DNA of 64,000 nt from Chondrinema litorale (GCF_026250525.1 NZ_CP111051.1:167363-231362); one strand, 5' to 3'. Counted from the first letter of the stretch, positions 46,860 to 57,302 are shown. The notes: generated by a model not told the origin, from the sequence alone. Program-made: numbers and translations.

Positions 46860-49217
46860 CTAGAATCTGTATACAAAGCTGGCTACAAAATTTCTTGTTT
46901 TTTGAGGCATCGCCCAGTAGCTACTGGTCCAGTATTCCTCATCTAAAAGATTGTTTAGTTTTAAACCTATTCTGTAAGCCGGCTGGTCGTAGAATATACT
47001 TGCATTTACAAGAGTATAAGAAGGAATTGTAAATGTATTAGCATCATTAAGGTAAGCTTCGTCTACATAGTTGCCACCAAATCCAAATCCAAAACCTTTT
47101 ATCCCTCCTTCTAAGAATTTATAACTTGTCCATAAGTTGAACACATTCTCAGGAGTTGAGTAAGGTCTGTTTCCTTCAACATCATCAGAAGCTTTGGTAT
47201 ACTCGCTATCATTATAACCATAACCCGCTATAATATTCCAGCCGTTTACCGGGTTTGCAATTAACTCAACTTCAAAACCTTTGCTATTTTGAGTACCGTC
47301 TTGTACAGAATTAAAGCCACCAATGTTGTCATTATCAGGCACACTTCTTACAATATTCTTTACTGTAATATCATAGTAACTGATTGTTGTATTTACTTTA
47401 CCATTGAAGAAACTCGTTTTAATTCCACCTTCGATTTGAGTGGCATGTTCTGGTTCGAAGTTGATGATATTTTCTGGGTCAGTATTATCTGGAGCTACAT
47501 TTTGAAAACCATCCATGTAGTTAGCAAAAAGTGAAACTTTGTCTTCAACTGCTTGGTAAACTATACCCAACTTTGGAGAAAGTGCTGTCTGATCGAAACT
47601 TTCTTCTTCATTTGAAAAATGATCTAACCTTAAACTAGCCATTACAGTTAATTGATCTGTAATACTCAACACATCTGAGATGTAAGCACTATAAGTTTGA
47701 GTCTCTCTTTCGTATCTCACATATGGGTCTGTCTCCGCTAGTGTTGCTAAGTATTTATCGTAATTGAAATCAACATCAGGATCATCGTTGCTTACTACAT
47801 CATAAACAAATCTGGTTCTTCTGTCTTGCGTGTTTAAGAAGTAATAATCTACACCTACTAACAACTTGTTTTCCATTGAACCCAAATTGAAAGTTCCGAT
47901 AAAGTTTTGTTGGATTTGAGATGAGTTGAAATTACTCTTAATGTTCATCGGCATACGGCGAACTTGGCTATTATCTAAGAAAGTTAAGAATAAGTAGTTC
48001 GCATGGTTATCTGTATTACCAGATGAGAAATTGGTTTGAGAAACCCAATTATCTGAAATTTTGTAGGTAGCTCTGGCAAAAATGTTGAATACATCTGCCT
48101 GACTTTGCAACTCATTACTTCCGTAAGAATGATCGAAATCGTATTCCAGATCATCAAAGTTATCAGCAGTAACTCCACTACTAATGCCAAAGTAATTACT
48201 TGGTCTGTTCGTATGGAATAATTCAGCTTCTACATTTAGAGTTAGTCTATCATTTACTTTGTATAGCAAGTTGGGCGAAACTGACCAGCTTCTTGTACGA
48301 CCATAATCTTGAAAACTCTTTTCGTTGTGCTTGGCAGCATTCACTCTAAAAAGAACCGTTTTTGCATCATTCAATGGAGTGTTTAAATCAAGTGTTAATC
48401 TTGATAAAGCAAAGCTACCAGTAGAATATCCAACTTCTCCTTTAAATGTATCAGTTGGTTTTTTAGTCACCCTGTTTATTAAACCTCCATAAGAAATAAG
48501 TGTTGATCCAAATAGCGTAGCAGATGGACCTTTAATCACTTCAATTCTTTCTAGGTTTATCGGATCAGACATGGTTACATAATTGGTAGCCATGCCATTT
48601 CTCATAGCAGTTCCGGTACTAAAGCCTCTCATGTTTACAGTTAAACCAACTCCTCCAGAACCAACTCCTTCTACTACACTATTAATTCCTGGGGCATTTT
48701 GTATTGCATCTTGTATCGAAGTAACTTGTTGTTCTTGCATTAAATCACTCCCAATAATCGAATATACTTGCGGGTTTTCCATGTTGTCCAATGGCAACCT
48801 AGAAACATAATCTGTTTTGTTATCGGCAAATTTATTTATCCTTCCATCGGTTATAGTTACCTCTTCAAGCTGTTGCTCGGTTACATTCAAAATAATGTCT
48901 GAAACAGTAACTGTCTCTCCTGCATTCACTGAAACATTTATCTTTTTTGTTTCGAGCCCAACTCTAGAAATAATTAATGAATGATTACCTACTGGTACAT
49001 TTGTAATCTCAAAAGAACCATCTGCTTTAGTAACAGCGCCTTTTTTTGAATTGGCCAATAATACATTTATAGTTTCAGCAGGATTATTATCTGATGTTTT
49101 TACTTTCCCTTTGATAATGCCTGTCGCTTGTTGCGCGAACAGTGTATCAACAGTTAACAATGCTAAAAGCAATGTTATGATCGTAATGTTTTTGGTAAGT
49201 ATTTGTCTAAAATTCAT
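46860..49217 (-). CDS. TonB-dependent siderophore receptor with carboxypeptidase-regulatory-like domain
   Basis: A protein of 785 residues. After the signal peptide (TLFAQ), a regulatory-like beta-sandwich covers about 32-112 (GIIKGKVKTSDNNPAETINV). The plug, about 140-240, shows SIQDAIQNAPGINSVVEGVG and MRGFSTGTAM and PINLERIEVIKGPSATLFGS. The beta-barrel ends in TRNFVASFVYRF. It imports ferric siderophore into the periplasm with TonB energy. A divergent AraC regulator next to it and the PepSY/esterase genes downstream complete an iron-siderophore locus. Confidence 0.93.
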   Translation of the reverse strand: MNFRQILTKNITIITLLLALLTVDTLFAQQATGIIKGKVKTSDNNPAETINVLLANSKKGAVTKADGSFEITNVPVGNHSLIISRVGLETKKINVSVNAGETVTVSDIILNVTEQQLEEVTITDGRINKFADNKTDYVSRLPLDNMENPQVYSIIGSDLMQEQQVTSIQDAIQNAPGINSVVEGVGSGGVGLTVNMRGFSTGTAMRNGMATNYVTMSDPINLERIEVIKGPSATLFGSTLISYGGLINRVTKKPTDTFKGEVGYSTGSFALSRLTLDLNTPLNDAKTVLFRVNAAKHNEKSFQDYGRTRSWSVSPNLLYKVNDRLTLNVEAELFHTNRPSNYFGISSGVTADNFDDLEYDFDHSYGSNELQSQADVFNIFARATYKISDNWVSQTNFSSGNTDNHANYLFLTFLDNSQVRRMPMNIKSNFNSSQIQQNFIGTFNLGSMENKLLVGVDYYFLNTQDRRTRFVYDVVSNDDPDVDFNYDKYLATLAETDPYVRYERETQTYSAYISDVLSITDQLTVMASLRLDHFSNEEESFDQTALSPKLGIVYQAVEDKVSLFANYMDGFQNVAPDNTDPENIINFEPEHATQIEGGIKTSFFNGKVNTTISYYDITVKNIVRSVPDNDNIGGFNSVQDGTQNSKGFEVELIANPVNGWNIIAGYGYNDSEYTKASDDVEGNRPYSTPENVFNLWTSYKFLEGGIKGFGFGFGGNYVDEAYLNDANTFTIPSYTLVNASIFYDQPAYRIGLKLNNLLDEEYWTSSYWAMPQKTRNFVASFVYRF

Positions 49218-49277
49218 GATATAGTTGAGTAAAATATTTTTCTTTGCCTTATCTTTATTTAGATTTATTATAAATAA

Positions 49278-49342
49278 TACGCAAAGCTATATTTTATTCG
49301 AGCCCGATTATAACGCAATAGGGATTTTCAATAACGCAAAAG
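49278..49342. promoter_or_regulatory. Three direct ACGCAA repeats in the receptor/AraC divergent promoter region
   Basis: ACGCAAAG, ACGCAATA and ACGCAAAA begin at 49279, 49313 and 49334. The last two are 21 bp apart, two helical turns. They lie in the 130-bp region between the receptor start (49217) and the AraC start (49348), as expected for AraC-type binding. Binding is inferred. Confidence 0.4.
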
Positions 49343-49347
49343 GAAAA

Positions 49348-50337
49348 ATGAGATCAGTTTTAAGAGTTAAAGATTTTGCCGATTTCGAAAGGGTAATAGA
49401 GTATCCTGAAAATTTTTCTGAAAGTGGTTTACAAGAAAGTAAATACAACTTTGATTTTAAAGGAATAAAATCAGACCTTAAAGAAATAACTTTCAACGGA
49501 GTTTGTATTCATCATAGAAAAGAATATTTGCCTGATGGTTTAAAGGTTGAAGTGGAACATGATTTCCCATTTTTAAAAATGCAATTTGAGATTAATGGCA
49601 ATTCACTTTATCAACCAGCCTCCAACTGTAAAAGCGAAATTGTAGAAATTGGAGGAGGTACGCATCAATTGTTTTTTCTCCCTCATGTAAAAGGCATGCT
49701 TACTTTTCCCAGATTAACCAAAAGGTATACACTAGAAATTAAATTGACAGTAAATTTTCTGAAGAATGTGTTCAAAGAAGATTTTAATGTTTTGGAGAAG
49801 TTTGGTGAGCAAGTGCATAATAACGATTCTACTTTACTGAATCAATCTAGTAGACCAATAACCCCAGAGATGAAAACTGTGATTTCGGAAATTATCTATT
49901 GCCGACATACAGGCAGGTTAAAAAAGATATTTCTGGAAACCAAGGTAGTTGAATTGTTATTGCTGCAAGTGGAGCAAATGAATGAAGCTGATTGTAAAAA
50001 AGAAAAATCTTTTTTAAAGGATGATGATATTGAAAAGCTGCAACATGCCAGAAGGATCATCCATATGAATATGGTAACTCCTTATACTATTAGTGAACTT
50101 TCTAAACAAGTGGGAATTAATAGTTTTAAGCTCAAGAAGGGCTTTAAGGAGATGTTTAACAACACCATTTTCGGATACCTCACAGACTTAAGAATGGAGA
50201 AAGCCAAAAATATGATTCTCTCGACTGGTCAATCTATCTCGGAGATTTCTTATGAAGTAGGCTACCGTAATCCTCAGCACTTTACTGTAGCTTTTAAGAA
50301 AAAATATGGGTACATCCCCAGTGATTTAAGAAAATAA
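49348..50337 (+). CDS. AraC-family transcriptional regulator of the siderophore locus
   Basis: A protein of 329 residues. The C-terminal AraC domain, about 235-329, has the first helix-turn-helix YTISELSKQVGINSFKLKKG and the second SISEISYEVGYRNPQHFTVA. The N-terminal 200 residues form a ligand-binding beta domain (HHRKEYLPDGLKVEVEHDFP). This PchR/YbtA-like layout and the divergent siderophore receptor suggest control of iron-siderophore uptake. The ATG at 49348 leaves a 130-bp promoter region; a frame open from 49225 would place the coding sequence across the repeats and adds a non-homologous leader. Confidence 0.88.
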   Translation: MRSVLRVKDFADFERVIEYPENFSESGLQESKYNFDFKGIKSDLKEITFNGVCIHHRKEYLPDGLKVEVEHDFPFLKMQFEINGNSLYQPASNCKSEIVEIGGGTHQLFFLPHVKGMLTFPRLTKRYTLEIKLTVNFLKNVFKEDFNVLEKFGEQVHNNDSTLLNQSSRPITPEMKTVISEIIYCRHTGRLKKIFLETKVVELLLLQVEQMNEADCKKEKSFLKDDDIEKLQHARRIIHMNMVTPYTISELSKQVGINSFKLKKGFKEMFNNTIFGYLTDLRMEKAKNMILSTGQSISEISYEVGYRNPQHFTVAFKKKYGYIPSDLRK

Positions 50338-50371
50338 AAAAGTCTTGTTCGAAGTAATGAACAAGACTTTC
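50335..50371. terminator. Bidirectional terminator between AraC and permease genes
   Basis: AAAGTCTTGTTC and GAACAAGACTTT form a perfect 12-bp stem with an 8-nt loop. The minus strand continues TTTTTTATTTT. It ends both converging transcripts. Confidence 0.85.
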
Positions 50372-50389
50372 AATTTATATAATACTTTT

Positions 50390-52753
50390 CTATTCGCTTC
50401 TAAGAGATTTTACTGGATTTGCCTGTGCTGCTTTATGTGCTTGAAAGGTAACAATTAACAATGCAAAGCAGAGAATCACTATTCCGATAATTGGTATTAA
50501 CCACCAAGCAATATCAATTCTTAGTGGGTAACGCTCCAAGTATTTATCTAACAACCACCAAGAAAGTGGCCCTGAGACTGCAAAAGCAATCAATACTAGT
50601 TTGGTGAAATCTTTAGAGATAAGCGAAATCAAACCGGGAACTGTTGCACCTAGCACTTTTCTAATACCTATTTCTTTGGTACGCTGTTCAGCTGTATATG
50701 AAACCAAACCGAGCAAACCCATACAAGTAATAAATATGGCAAGTACTGCAAATATGCTAGCCAGCTTTCTGGTAAGAATAATCGTGTTGAATTTCTTTTC
50801 AAACTCTACATCTACAAAGCTAAAATCGAATGGATAAGCCGGATTAAACTTTTTAATTATTGATTCAACATTTTGCAATGATGCTTGTAAGTTTTGATTT
50901 TTATTAAGACGAATTGTAATGGTTCCTCCCCAATCTTGCAAAACCATAAAAAGTGGTTTCACATCTCTGTAAACAGATTCCATTAAAACATTGTCAACTA
51001 CACCAATTAATGTTCTTTTGTCGCCCCACAATTCAAGTTGAGTGCCTATCGGATCTTCTAAACCCATTAAATCAAGCGCTGCTTTGTTTACAATAATCGC
51101 ATTCGAATCGCTCGCAAAATCTTCTGAGAAATCTCTACCTTCTAAGATTTTAATACCCATTGTTTCGGTATAATCATATTCTGTGGTGATGGTAGAAAAA
51201 ATTACTTTTAAATCTTCTGGTTTGCCCGGCCAGCTTAAAAAGTTATTAGAGTTTACTGATGTAATTCCACTATTAGAAACTGTCATAGATTCTACCGAAC
51301 CAGATTGAAGCAATTCATTTTTGAGTGATTTAAAATTCTTTTTAAGCTCCTGTGTATAATCTACCATAATCAATCGCTCTTTATCGTAGCCCAAATCTCG
51401 GTTCTTTACCATTTCTACTTGTTGGTAAATAATGATTGTACCTGTCATTAAAATAATGGCTACGCCAAACTGTAATACCACCAAAGCCTTTCGCGACAAA
51501 CCTGCGCTTTTACCTAAGGCTATTTTGCCTTTTAGAGTGGTAACAGGCTTAAATGATGAAAGATAAAACGCTGGATAACTGCCCGCCAGCATCGAAGTAA
51601 AGAATATGATACCCAAAGACAACATCCAAAAATTAGCTGATAAAAAATCTATTTCTAACTGTTTATCAACCATGTCATTATAGAATGGTAACAATGCCAA
51701 TGTAATTAAAATAGCAATGATAAAAGCTAGTGTAGTTATCACGAAAGACTCACCTAAAAACTGCATAATTAAATGGCTTCGCTTCGAACCCATACTTTTG
51801 CGTATACCTACTTCTTTGGCTCTTTTTTCTGAACGGGCTGTTGCTAAATTCATAAAATTGATACAAGCAATTACCAAAATAAAAACAGCTATAATGGTAA
51901 AAAGCTGCACATATTCTATCATGCCTCCATTCTCTTTGCCATTTTCAAAGTTGGAATACAATCTCCATCTTTCCATTGTATAAAGAAAATACTGAGGGTG
52001 CATATCAACTTCGCCATGCTCTATTAGCATATCTTTTACGCTGGCCTCTACCGCTGCTTTGTTTTGTGGATCATCCAACTCTAAAAAAATTTGAAATGAA
52101 TAATTGCCCCAATTATCTTGGTTGTCTACTACCCATTCGTTTATTTGTGCTCTGTGTTTCCAAGTAAGTAAAAAATCAAACTCAAAAGACGAATTGGAAG
52201 GCACATGTTTCAACACTCCTGTAACTTTTAAATCATTACTGTCATCTACTCTAATAATTTTATTAATCGGATTCTCTGAACCAAACAAAGCTTTGGCAGT
52301 AGATTCTGTAATGATGATGGACGAAGGATCGTCCATCACGGTTTTCTTATCTCCATAAACCAGCGGAAATTCGAACATTTCCAAAAACTCTTCACTGGCA
52401 TAGTAAGCCTTTTTCATAATTCTGGTCTCACCTACAGTAAGTAAATGATCGAAGCCCCAACCAGTAACAGCTGCACTGGTTATGTGATGATCTGCCGTTT
52501 TCATAGCTTCGTAGGTAGGTAATGGTACAGATCGCCAAGAATTGATTTTGCCATCAAACTCAGCATTTACCCAAACTTGATATAATCTATCAGATTTAGG
52601 GATAAACTTATCATAGGCTAATTCATCTACTACCCATAACATTATGAGTATGCTACATACAATTCCTACAGAAAGACCTGAGATATTAATGAAAGTATAG
52701 AATCTCTTTTTCATGAGACTCCTAAAAGCGATGAGTATAAAATTTTTAAGCAT
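50390..52753 (-). CDS. MacB/FtsX-family ABC permease without prefix domain
   Basis: A 787-residue protein with two MacB_PCD/FtsX modules. It opens with LKNFILIAFRSLMKKRFYTF and the first span INISGLSVGIVCSILIMLWV. Coupling-helix motifs are AKEVGIRKSMGS and TKEIGIRKVLGA. Eight spans are expected. Unlike the permease at 31527 it has no prefix domain and no PadR neighbour. Such orphan permeases pair with a MacB ATPase and often export antimicrobials or envelope signals. The substrate is unknown. Confidence 0.93.
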   Translation of the reverse strand: MLKNFILIAFRSLMKKRFYTFINISGLSVGIVCSILIMLWVVDELAYDKFIPKSDRLYQVWVNAEFDGKINSWRSVPLPTYEAMKTADHHITSAAVTGWGFDHLLTVGETRIMKKAYYASEEFLEMFEFPLVYGDKKTVMDDPSSIIITESTAKALFGSENPINKIIRVDDSNDLKVTGVLKHVPSNSSFEFDFLLTWKHRAQINEWVVDNQDNWGNYSFQIFLELDDPQNKAAVEASVKDMLIEHGEVDMHPQYFLYTMERWRLYSNFENGKENGGMIEYVQLFTIIAVFILVIACINFMNLATARSEKRAKEVGIRKSMGSKRSHLIMQFLGESFVITTLAFIIAILITLALLPFYNDMVDKQLEIDFLSANFWMLSLGIIFFTSMLAGSYPAFYLSSFKPVTTLKGKIALGKSAGLSRKALVVLQFGVAIILMTGTIIIYQQVEMVKNRDLGYDKERLIMVDYTQELKKNFKSLKNELLQSGSVESMTVSNSGITSVNSNNFLSWPGKPEDLKVIFSTITTEYDYTETMGIKILEGRDFSEDFASDSNAIIVNKAALDLMGLEDPIGTQLELWGDKRTLIGVVDNVLMESVYRDVKPLFMVLQDWGGTITIRLNKNQNLQASLQNVESIIKKFNPAYPFDFSFVDVEFEKKFNTIILTRKLASIFAVLAIFITCMGLLGLVSYTAEQRTKEIGIRKVLGATVPGLISLISKDFTKLVLIAFAVSGPLSWWLLDKYLERYPLRIDIAWWLIPIIGIVILCFALLIVTFQAHKAAQANPVKSLRSE

Positions 52754-52922
52754 ATCAGAAAGATGAAACAGACAAACACAGTACGTTTGAAAAGGGTACT
52801 TCGAAAAATGACAAACGTTACATGTTTTTTAAAATAAAAATTCATGTAAAAGACATTTACCATTTTAAAAGGCTGCTTATCAATTGAATTTTATTTACAA
52901 TTTTTTCTATAAAACCGCTTAA

Positions 52923-52968
52923 ATAGAAAAAACCAGTTAAGAAATATTGCTATCTCATAACTGGTTTT
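52923..52968 (-). terminator. Terminator after the secreted nuclease gene
   Basis: AAAACCAGTTA (52929-52939) pairs with TAACTGGTTTT (52958-52968) around an 18-nt loop and runs into TTTTTTCTATTT on the minus strand. Confidence 0.8.
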
Positions 52969-52991
52969 GCATAAAAACAATGTCTTTTAAT

Positions 52992-54890
52992 TTACCAGAA
53001 TAAAAATCCTTTTTTAAGTTTTAAACCTATAATTACCGGATCGTGATCTGATGCACGGTAAGGATCTTCATTATATAAAGATTTAATCTGCGAATCTGAT
53101 TTGTACTCCATATTATAATCTAAAATGGCTGGTTCAGCAGAGTTGATATGCCATTCTGTAGCTCCTGTTACCTGAGGAGTGAGTGTTACACTTGACAAGC
53201 CATGATCTAGATAACCCCATTGCCCCGCATAAGAATATGAGTAAGCATTAACTCCTAAAAAATTTTTGAGCAAGTTGGTATAACCGTTAGTTTCTAAAAC
53301 TTTAACAGGATCTTCCAAAGCATAAGCATTTAAATCGCCTATTAATAAGATGTCTTCATCATTATTTCCGGTTGGATAAGTGAGTAGCCATTCGGTAATC
53401 GCATTGGCTGCATCAACTCTTCTTTGGTTCCAAAATGCTTGGCCATCTCCTTTATCATAATTGGGATCGTTTTTATCATCTAAGCCCGATCTACCTTTAG
53501 ATTTAAAGTGATTGACAACTACTGTAAATTCTCCTCTTTTACTTGAATTTCCTTTTGCAATTACTTTAAATGTTTGAGCCATAGGTGGTCTGCCAGTTCC
53601 CAGACCTTGAAAAGTTTCTGCTGGTTGATCTAAAACTGCCACTTCGCCAACTTCCTCAACAATTGCTGGTTTGTAAATCATTCCGACGGTAATGGCATCT
53701 GTTCCAATGCTTTCAACACCTGCATTTACAAAAGTATAAGCCCCCTCTCCCATTTTAGCGTTCAATCCGTTTACCAAATCTTGAATAGCACTTTTCTCTC
53801 CATAACCATCATTTTCAATTTCCATTAAGCCAACTACATCTGCATCAATTGCTGCAATGGCATTAATAATCTTAGCCCTTTGTCTTTGAAATTCTTCTTC
53901 GGTATCTGCGCCTCTTGGTGTTGGATAACCGTCACCATTTCCATCACCATTAAAATAATTTAGCACATTAAAACTCGCAACCTTAATATCTCCACCTACT
54001 GTTTCAGGTTTTGCAGTTCTAGCATTATCGCTCTCAAATTTTATAGGTTCTGTTGGATGCACTCTATAAGCACTTGGACTACCTTTAAATCCTGACCAAC
54101 TATAATTCAATATTCCGGTAAGTCCTGTTGTGGTACATCCACCTCTTAAAGTGTTATCTGCACTTAAACCATTTCCCGGATATGGTATCGGAACTACATT
54201 CTGGTTAAATGTATTATCGTCTATTACAATTCTATTTCTATCATTTAACTCTTGTAACTCTTTGGCTGCAATTCCCGGAGGAACTACATTAGTTGGCTGG
54301 GCTAAAATCGACCCTGCAGAAAGTTGAAATTCTCCTGCTCTACCTAATCTGTACAAATCGGTAACAAACAACTTTTGTGGAAAAGTAACCAACATACCTT
54401 CAAACTGCTCAAGGTAATCTTCTGATGGAAATGGCAAATCTATCTCTATAGGTTTAGGAAGTGCATTGTTAGAAGATAATACTTTCACACTAACAACATC
54501 GCCAATTTCAGTAAGACCGCGGTATTCTGCTACTTTACCTATTAGCTCTATTTTATCACCCTTTTTCACATCAACTTTAGGTGCAACATCATCAAATACA
54601 AAAATACCTTCTGAAGTTAGTGTGTCTTTATCTGGTGTCTCTTCTTGTAGAAAAAAGCCTTTAAGTTGTTCACCAGTTTGAAAGTCACCTGTAACAATTC
54701 CTCGAATCTTCACTATCTTTCTTACAAAAGAGCTTTTATCTCCCTTGCCTTGAATTTCGTGAATTGGAGTTAATTCTGGTTCTGTTGAAGAAGTGGTGTC
54801 TGAAGCTGAAGTGCTAGTTTGTGCAAATGTCTTAACTGATAATTTTGCCCATACTGCTATTATCAGTAATAAGATGTAGTATAGTTTCAT
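52992..54890 (-). CDS. Secreted endonuclease/exonuclease/phosphatase-family nuclease (ExeM-like)
   Basis: A 632-residue protein with signal peptide ending TFAQ. An N-terminal OB-fold-like domain (about 45-150: KIVKIRGIVTGDFQTGEQLK, GDKIELIGKVAEYRG) precedes the EEP nuclease domain at about 300-625. The latter shows VASFNVLNYFNGDG, the metal Glu in VVGLMEIENDG, VVNHFKSKG, the DLNAY motif and SDHDPVI at the end, so the catalytic set is complete. It should degrade extracellular DNA for phosphate or biofilm turnover. It is monocistronic, with a terminator after the stop. Confidence 0.93.
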   Translation of the reverse strand: MKLYYILLLIIAVWAKLSVKTFAQTSTSASDTTSSTEPELTPIHEIQGKGDKSSFVRKIVKIRGIVTGDFQTGEQLKGFFLQEETPDKDTLTSEGIFVFDDVAPKVDVKKGDKIELIGKVAEYRGLTEIGDVVSVKVLSSNNALPKPIEIDLPFPSEDYLEQFEGMLVTFPQKLFVTDLYRLGRAGEFQLSAGSILAQPTNVVPPGIAAKELQELNDRNRIVIDDNTFNQNVVPIPYPGNGLSADNTLRGGCTTTGLTGILNYSWSGFKGSPSAYRVHPTEPIKFESDNARTAKPETVGGDIKVASFNVLNYFNGDGNGDGYPTPRGADTEEEFQRQRAKIINAIAAIDADVVGLMEIENDGYGEKSAIQDLVNGLNAKMGEGAYTFVNAGVESIGTDAITVGMIYKPAIVEEVGEVAVLDQPAETFQGLGTGRPPMAQTFKVIAKGNSSKRGEFTVVVNHFKSKGRSGLDDKNDPNYDKGDGQAFWNQRRVDAANAITEWLLTYPTGNNDEDILLIGDLNAYALEDPVKVLETNGYTNLLKNFLGVNAYSYSYAGQWGYLDHGLSSVTLTPQVTGATEWHINSAEPAILDYNMEYKSDSQIKSLYNEDPYRASDHDPVIIGLKLKKGFLFW

Positions 54891-55048
54891 GTTAATTTTA
54901 AATTTTATACTGCAAAGAAAACCGATTTTGAATGATTACACCTAACATTTGAGATAATCTTCTTTGCGAAGTAATTAAGCTTTTTATTCTGTGGTATTAA
55001 TTGGTATTTTGATGTGTAAATTCACTTCTGAAAACAAAAGATTAAAAT

Positions 55049-56053
55049 ATGCATTCGGGTAGAAGATATAACATTAAAGAATTTTTACTATGGACTCGCA
55101 CTTCCATCTATAAACTTTTCATTATCGCGTTGGTACCTACCCTACTTTATCAAGTACTTGGCTGGAAGTGGATTTCTATTCCTTGGTTGCCGGTTGCTTT
55201 GGTGGGTACTGCTGCTGCTTTTATAGCTGGTTTTAAAAATACTCAAACTTATAACCGCATGTGGGAAGCCCGAATGATTTGGGGCGGCATTGTAAATAGC
55301 AGTAGAACTTGGGGAATTATGGTAAAAGATTTTATTCGCAGCAGTACTACCGAAAGTGAAAAACGCTTACATCAAGAATTGATTTACAGACATTTCGCTT
55401 GGCTCACTGCTTTGCGGTTTCAACTTCGCGAATCTAAAGAATGGGAAAATATTAAAAGCAAAAGTTATAATAGAGAATATAAAAGGCTTTATCAAACACC
55501 TGAATGGGAAAGTAAGCTAGATGACGAACTTATACCTTATTTAACAGATGATGAAAAAAAGTATATTTTAAGTAAGCAAAATAAGGCTACACAACTCATT
55601 GCCAATCAATCAAAAAGGTTGAAAGAGTTAAACAAAGATAGGCAGCTCGAAAACCTACATTATGTGGAAATGCAGAATTTGCTCAAAGAGTTATATGAGC
55701 ACCAAGGCAAAAGTGAACGCATTAAAAATTTTCCATACCCGAGGCAGTTTGCAAGCATCAACCTTTTCTTTATCCAATTGCTCATATACATACTGCCTTT
55801 AGGTATGTTAAACGAGTTTAACTCATTAGGTCAATACGGTGCTTGGTTCACTATTCCGTTTAGTGTAATTGTAGGCTGGGTTTTTACCTCTCTGGAACAA
55901 ATCGGAGAAAGTACCGAAAATCCATTTGAAGGTGGACCAAACGACATACCTATTACTGCACTTAGCAAAACCATAGAAATTGATTTGCGTGATATGTTAG
56001 ACGAACCAAATCTACCAGTTCCAGCACAACCTGTAAATAAAATATTGATGTAA
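55049..56053 (+). CDS. Bestrophin-family anion channel protein
   Basis: A 334-residue protein with membrane spans at about 20-40 and 45-65 (YKLFIIALVPTLLYQVLGWK, WLPVALVGTAAAFIAGFKN), the signature QTYNRMWEARMIWGGIVNSS and RTWG, and a second pair around IQLLIYILPLGMLNEFNSLG. The motif ENPFEGGPNDIPITALSKTI near the end is diagnostic of the bacterial bestrophin-like (UPF0187) family. These form pentameric anion- or cation-permeable channels. It is divergent from the nuclease gene. Role here unknown. Confidence 0.92.
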   Translation: MHSGRRYNIKEFLLWTRTSIYKLFIIALVPTLLYQVLGWKWISIPWLPVALVGTAAAFIAGFKNTQTYNRMWEARMIWGGIVNSSRTWGIMVKDFIRSSTTESEKRLHQELIYRHFAWLTALRFQLRESKEWENIKSKSYNREYKRLYQTPEWESKLDDELIPYLTDDEKKYILSKQNKATQLIANQSKRLKELNKDRQLENLHYVEMQNLLKELYEHQGKSERIKNFPYPRQFASINLFFIQLLIYILPLGMLNEFNSLGQYGAWFTIPFSVIVGWVFTSLEQIGESTENPFEGGPNDIPITALSKTIEIDLRDMLDEPNLPVPAQPVNKILM

Positions 56054-56058
56054 AAATG

Positions 56059-56086
56059 AAGCTCCCTTTTGGGAGCTTTTTATTTT
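56059..56086 (+). terminator. Terminator after the bestrophin gene
   Basis: AAGCTCCC and GGGAGCTT form an 8-bp stem with a TTTT loop, followed by TTTATTTT, 6 nt after the stop. Confidence 0.9.
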
Positions 56087-56087
56087 C

Positions 56088-57302
56088 TCAAGTATCAGTA
56101 GAAACATCGTCCCACTCCTGATCCATATAATTTGTGAGCCAATTAAGTGCATAATGTCTCTCATAAACTACCGATGCATTTAAACCACCACTCACTTCTT
56201 CACCTTTAATTCTGGCATCTACACAAGCCCAGTGCATTCTGTATGTTTTATCCAATTCATCTAGAATTTCAGCTTTACTTCTTAATTGAACCGTATTTTC
56301 AAACTCACATCTAGATGGTTTATAAATAGCATTTACCACGGCATCTGCATTACACATTTCTGAAGGATACACTAGTTTTCCAGTTTTGCCGAGTGCCCAT
56401 AATAGTGTGTACAAACTTTCGTATCGCCATGATGCATAAATCCTATCCCTTTCAGACAGTTCTTCTGCATTTAAAGTTTCTACTTCATTGGGTGTAAAAA
56501 CCGCAACTATTTCTTTTTCTTCAACAATTTCTCGTAATCTCGATTTGTCAATCCCTTCTCCCACAACTGAAACCACCATTAAAGCATAGGCTCTTTCAAT
56601 TACTTCTCTTTTACTTCGCAGCCTCACTTCAGATTCAGACTCCACACAAGGTAAATTCTTATTAATTTTCACCTCATACCTAGACAGCAACTCTTCCGAC
56701 TTTTTCTTTCTCTTCATCTGATCTTGCAGATAATCGCTCGCTGGCTGGTCGTGATATTTTACATCTACAGAAACTTCTATATCATTTACCAAACAATTGC
56801 CTTGTGCATCCACTATTAAATTCAATTCTTTATCTGCAAAATATTGTGAGTCAGATTTATTTAAAAAGCTATTTGGTTGAGCAAAAATGAAAGCATCTAG
56901 CTCCTGTAAAATCTCAGTTAAAATTGGGTTAAACTCTTCGGTAAACCCGGGTTCAGCCATAAAAGGCATTTCGCAATTTGCTGCCATTACCTTATATAAA
57001 AACTTGTTCCTCACTGTCGGGTTCTTTGCAGGCAATGATTTGATGTAGTTCACCATTCCCGATAAATTCTGCGTAAGGTCACACTCAACTTTATCTAACT
57101 TGTATGATGGATTTTCCCTTTCTCTATAGTTAATTTTTAGAATTTTGGCTTTGCTGAAAAATCCACCTTTCACGGTTGCGACTAATGATTTTTCTATACC
57201 CTCATCTTCTACCTCTAGCTTGGCTTTGGGTAGGTATTTTTTTACAATCTTAATTACCTGATCGAATTTGAGATGATGGCTGTATATTGTGCAATTCTCC
57301 AT
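56088..57302 (-). CDS. DUF4272 domain-containing protein
   Basis: A 404-residue cytosolic protein. The C-terminal DUF4272 domain, about 225-400, shows RSKREVIERAYALMVVSVVG, SWRYESLYTLLWALGKTGKL, RSKAEILDELDKTYRMHWAC and VVYERHYALNWLTNY. The N-terminal half is a distinct alpha/beta region with no recognised family. DUF4272 has no known function. It follows a small secreted-protein gene by 43 bp on the same strand. Confidence 0.88.
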   Translation of the reverse strand: MENCTIYSHHLKFDQVIKIVKKYLPKAKLEVEDEGIEKSLVATVKGGFFSKAKILKINYRERENPSYKLDKVECDLTQNLSGMVNYIKSLPAKNPTVRNKFLYKVMAANCEMPFMAEPGFTEEFNPILTEILQELDAFIFAQPNSFLNKSDSQYFADKELNLIVDAQGNCLVNDIEVSVDVKYHDQPASDYLQDQMKRKKKSEELLSRYEVKINKNLPCVESESEVRLRSKREVIERAYALMVVSVVGEGIDKSRLREIVEEKEIVAVFTPNEVETLNAEELSERDRIYASWRYESLYTLLWALGKTGKLVYPSEMCNADAVVNAIYKPSRCEFENTVQLRSKAEILDELDKTYRMHWACVDARIKGEEVSGGLNASVVYERHYALNWLTNYMDQEWDDVSTDT

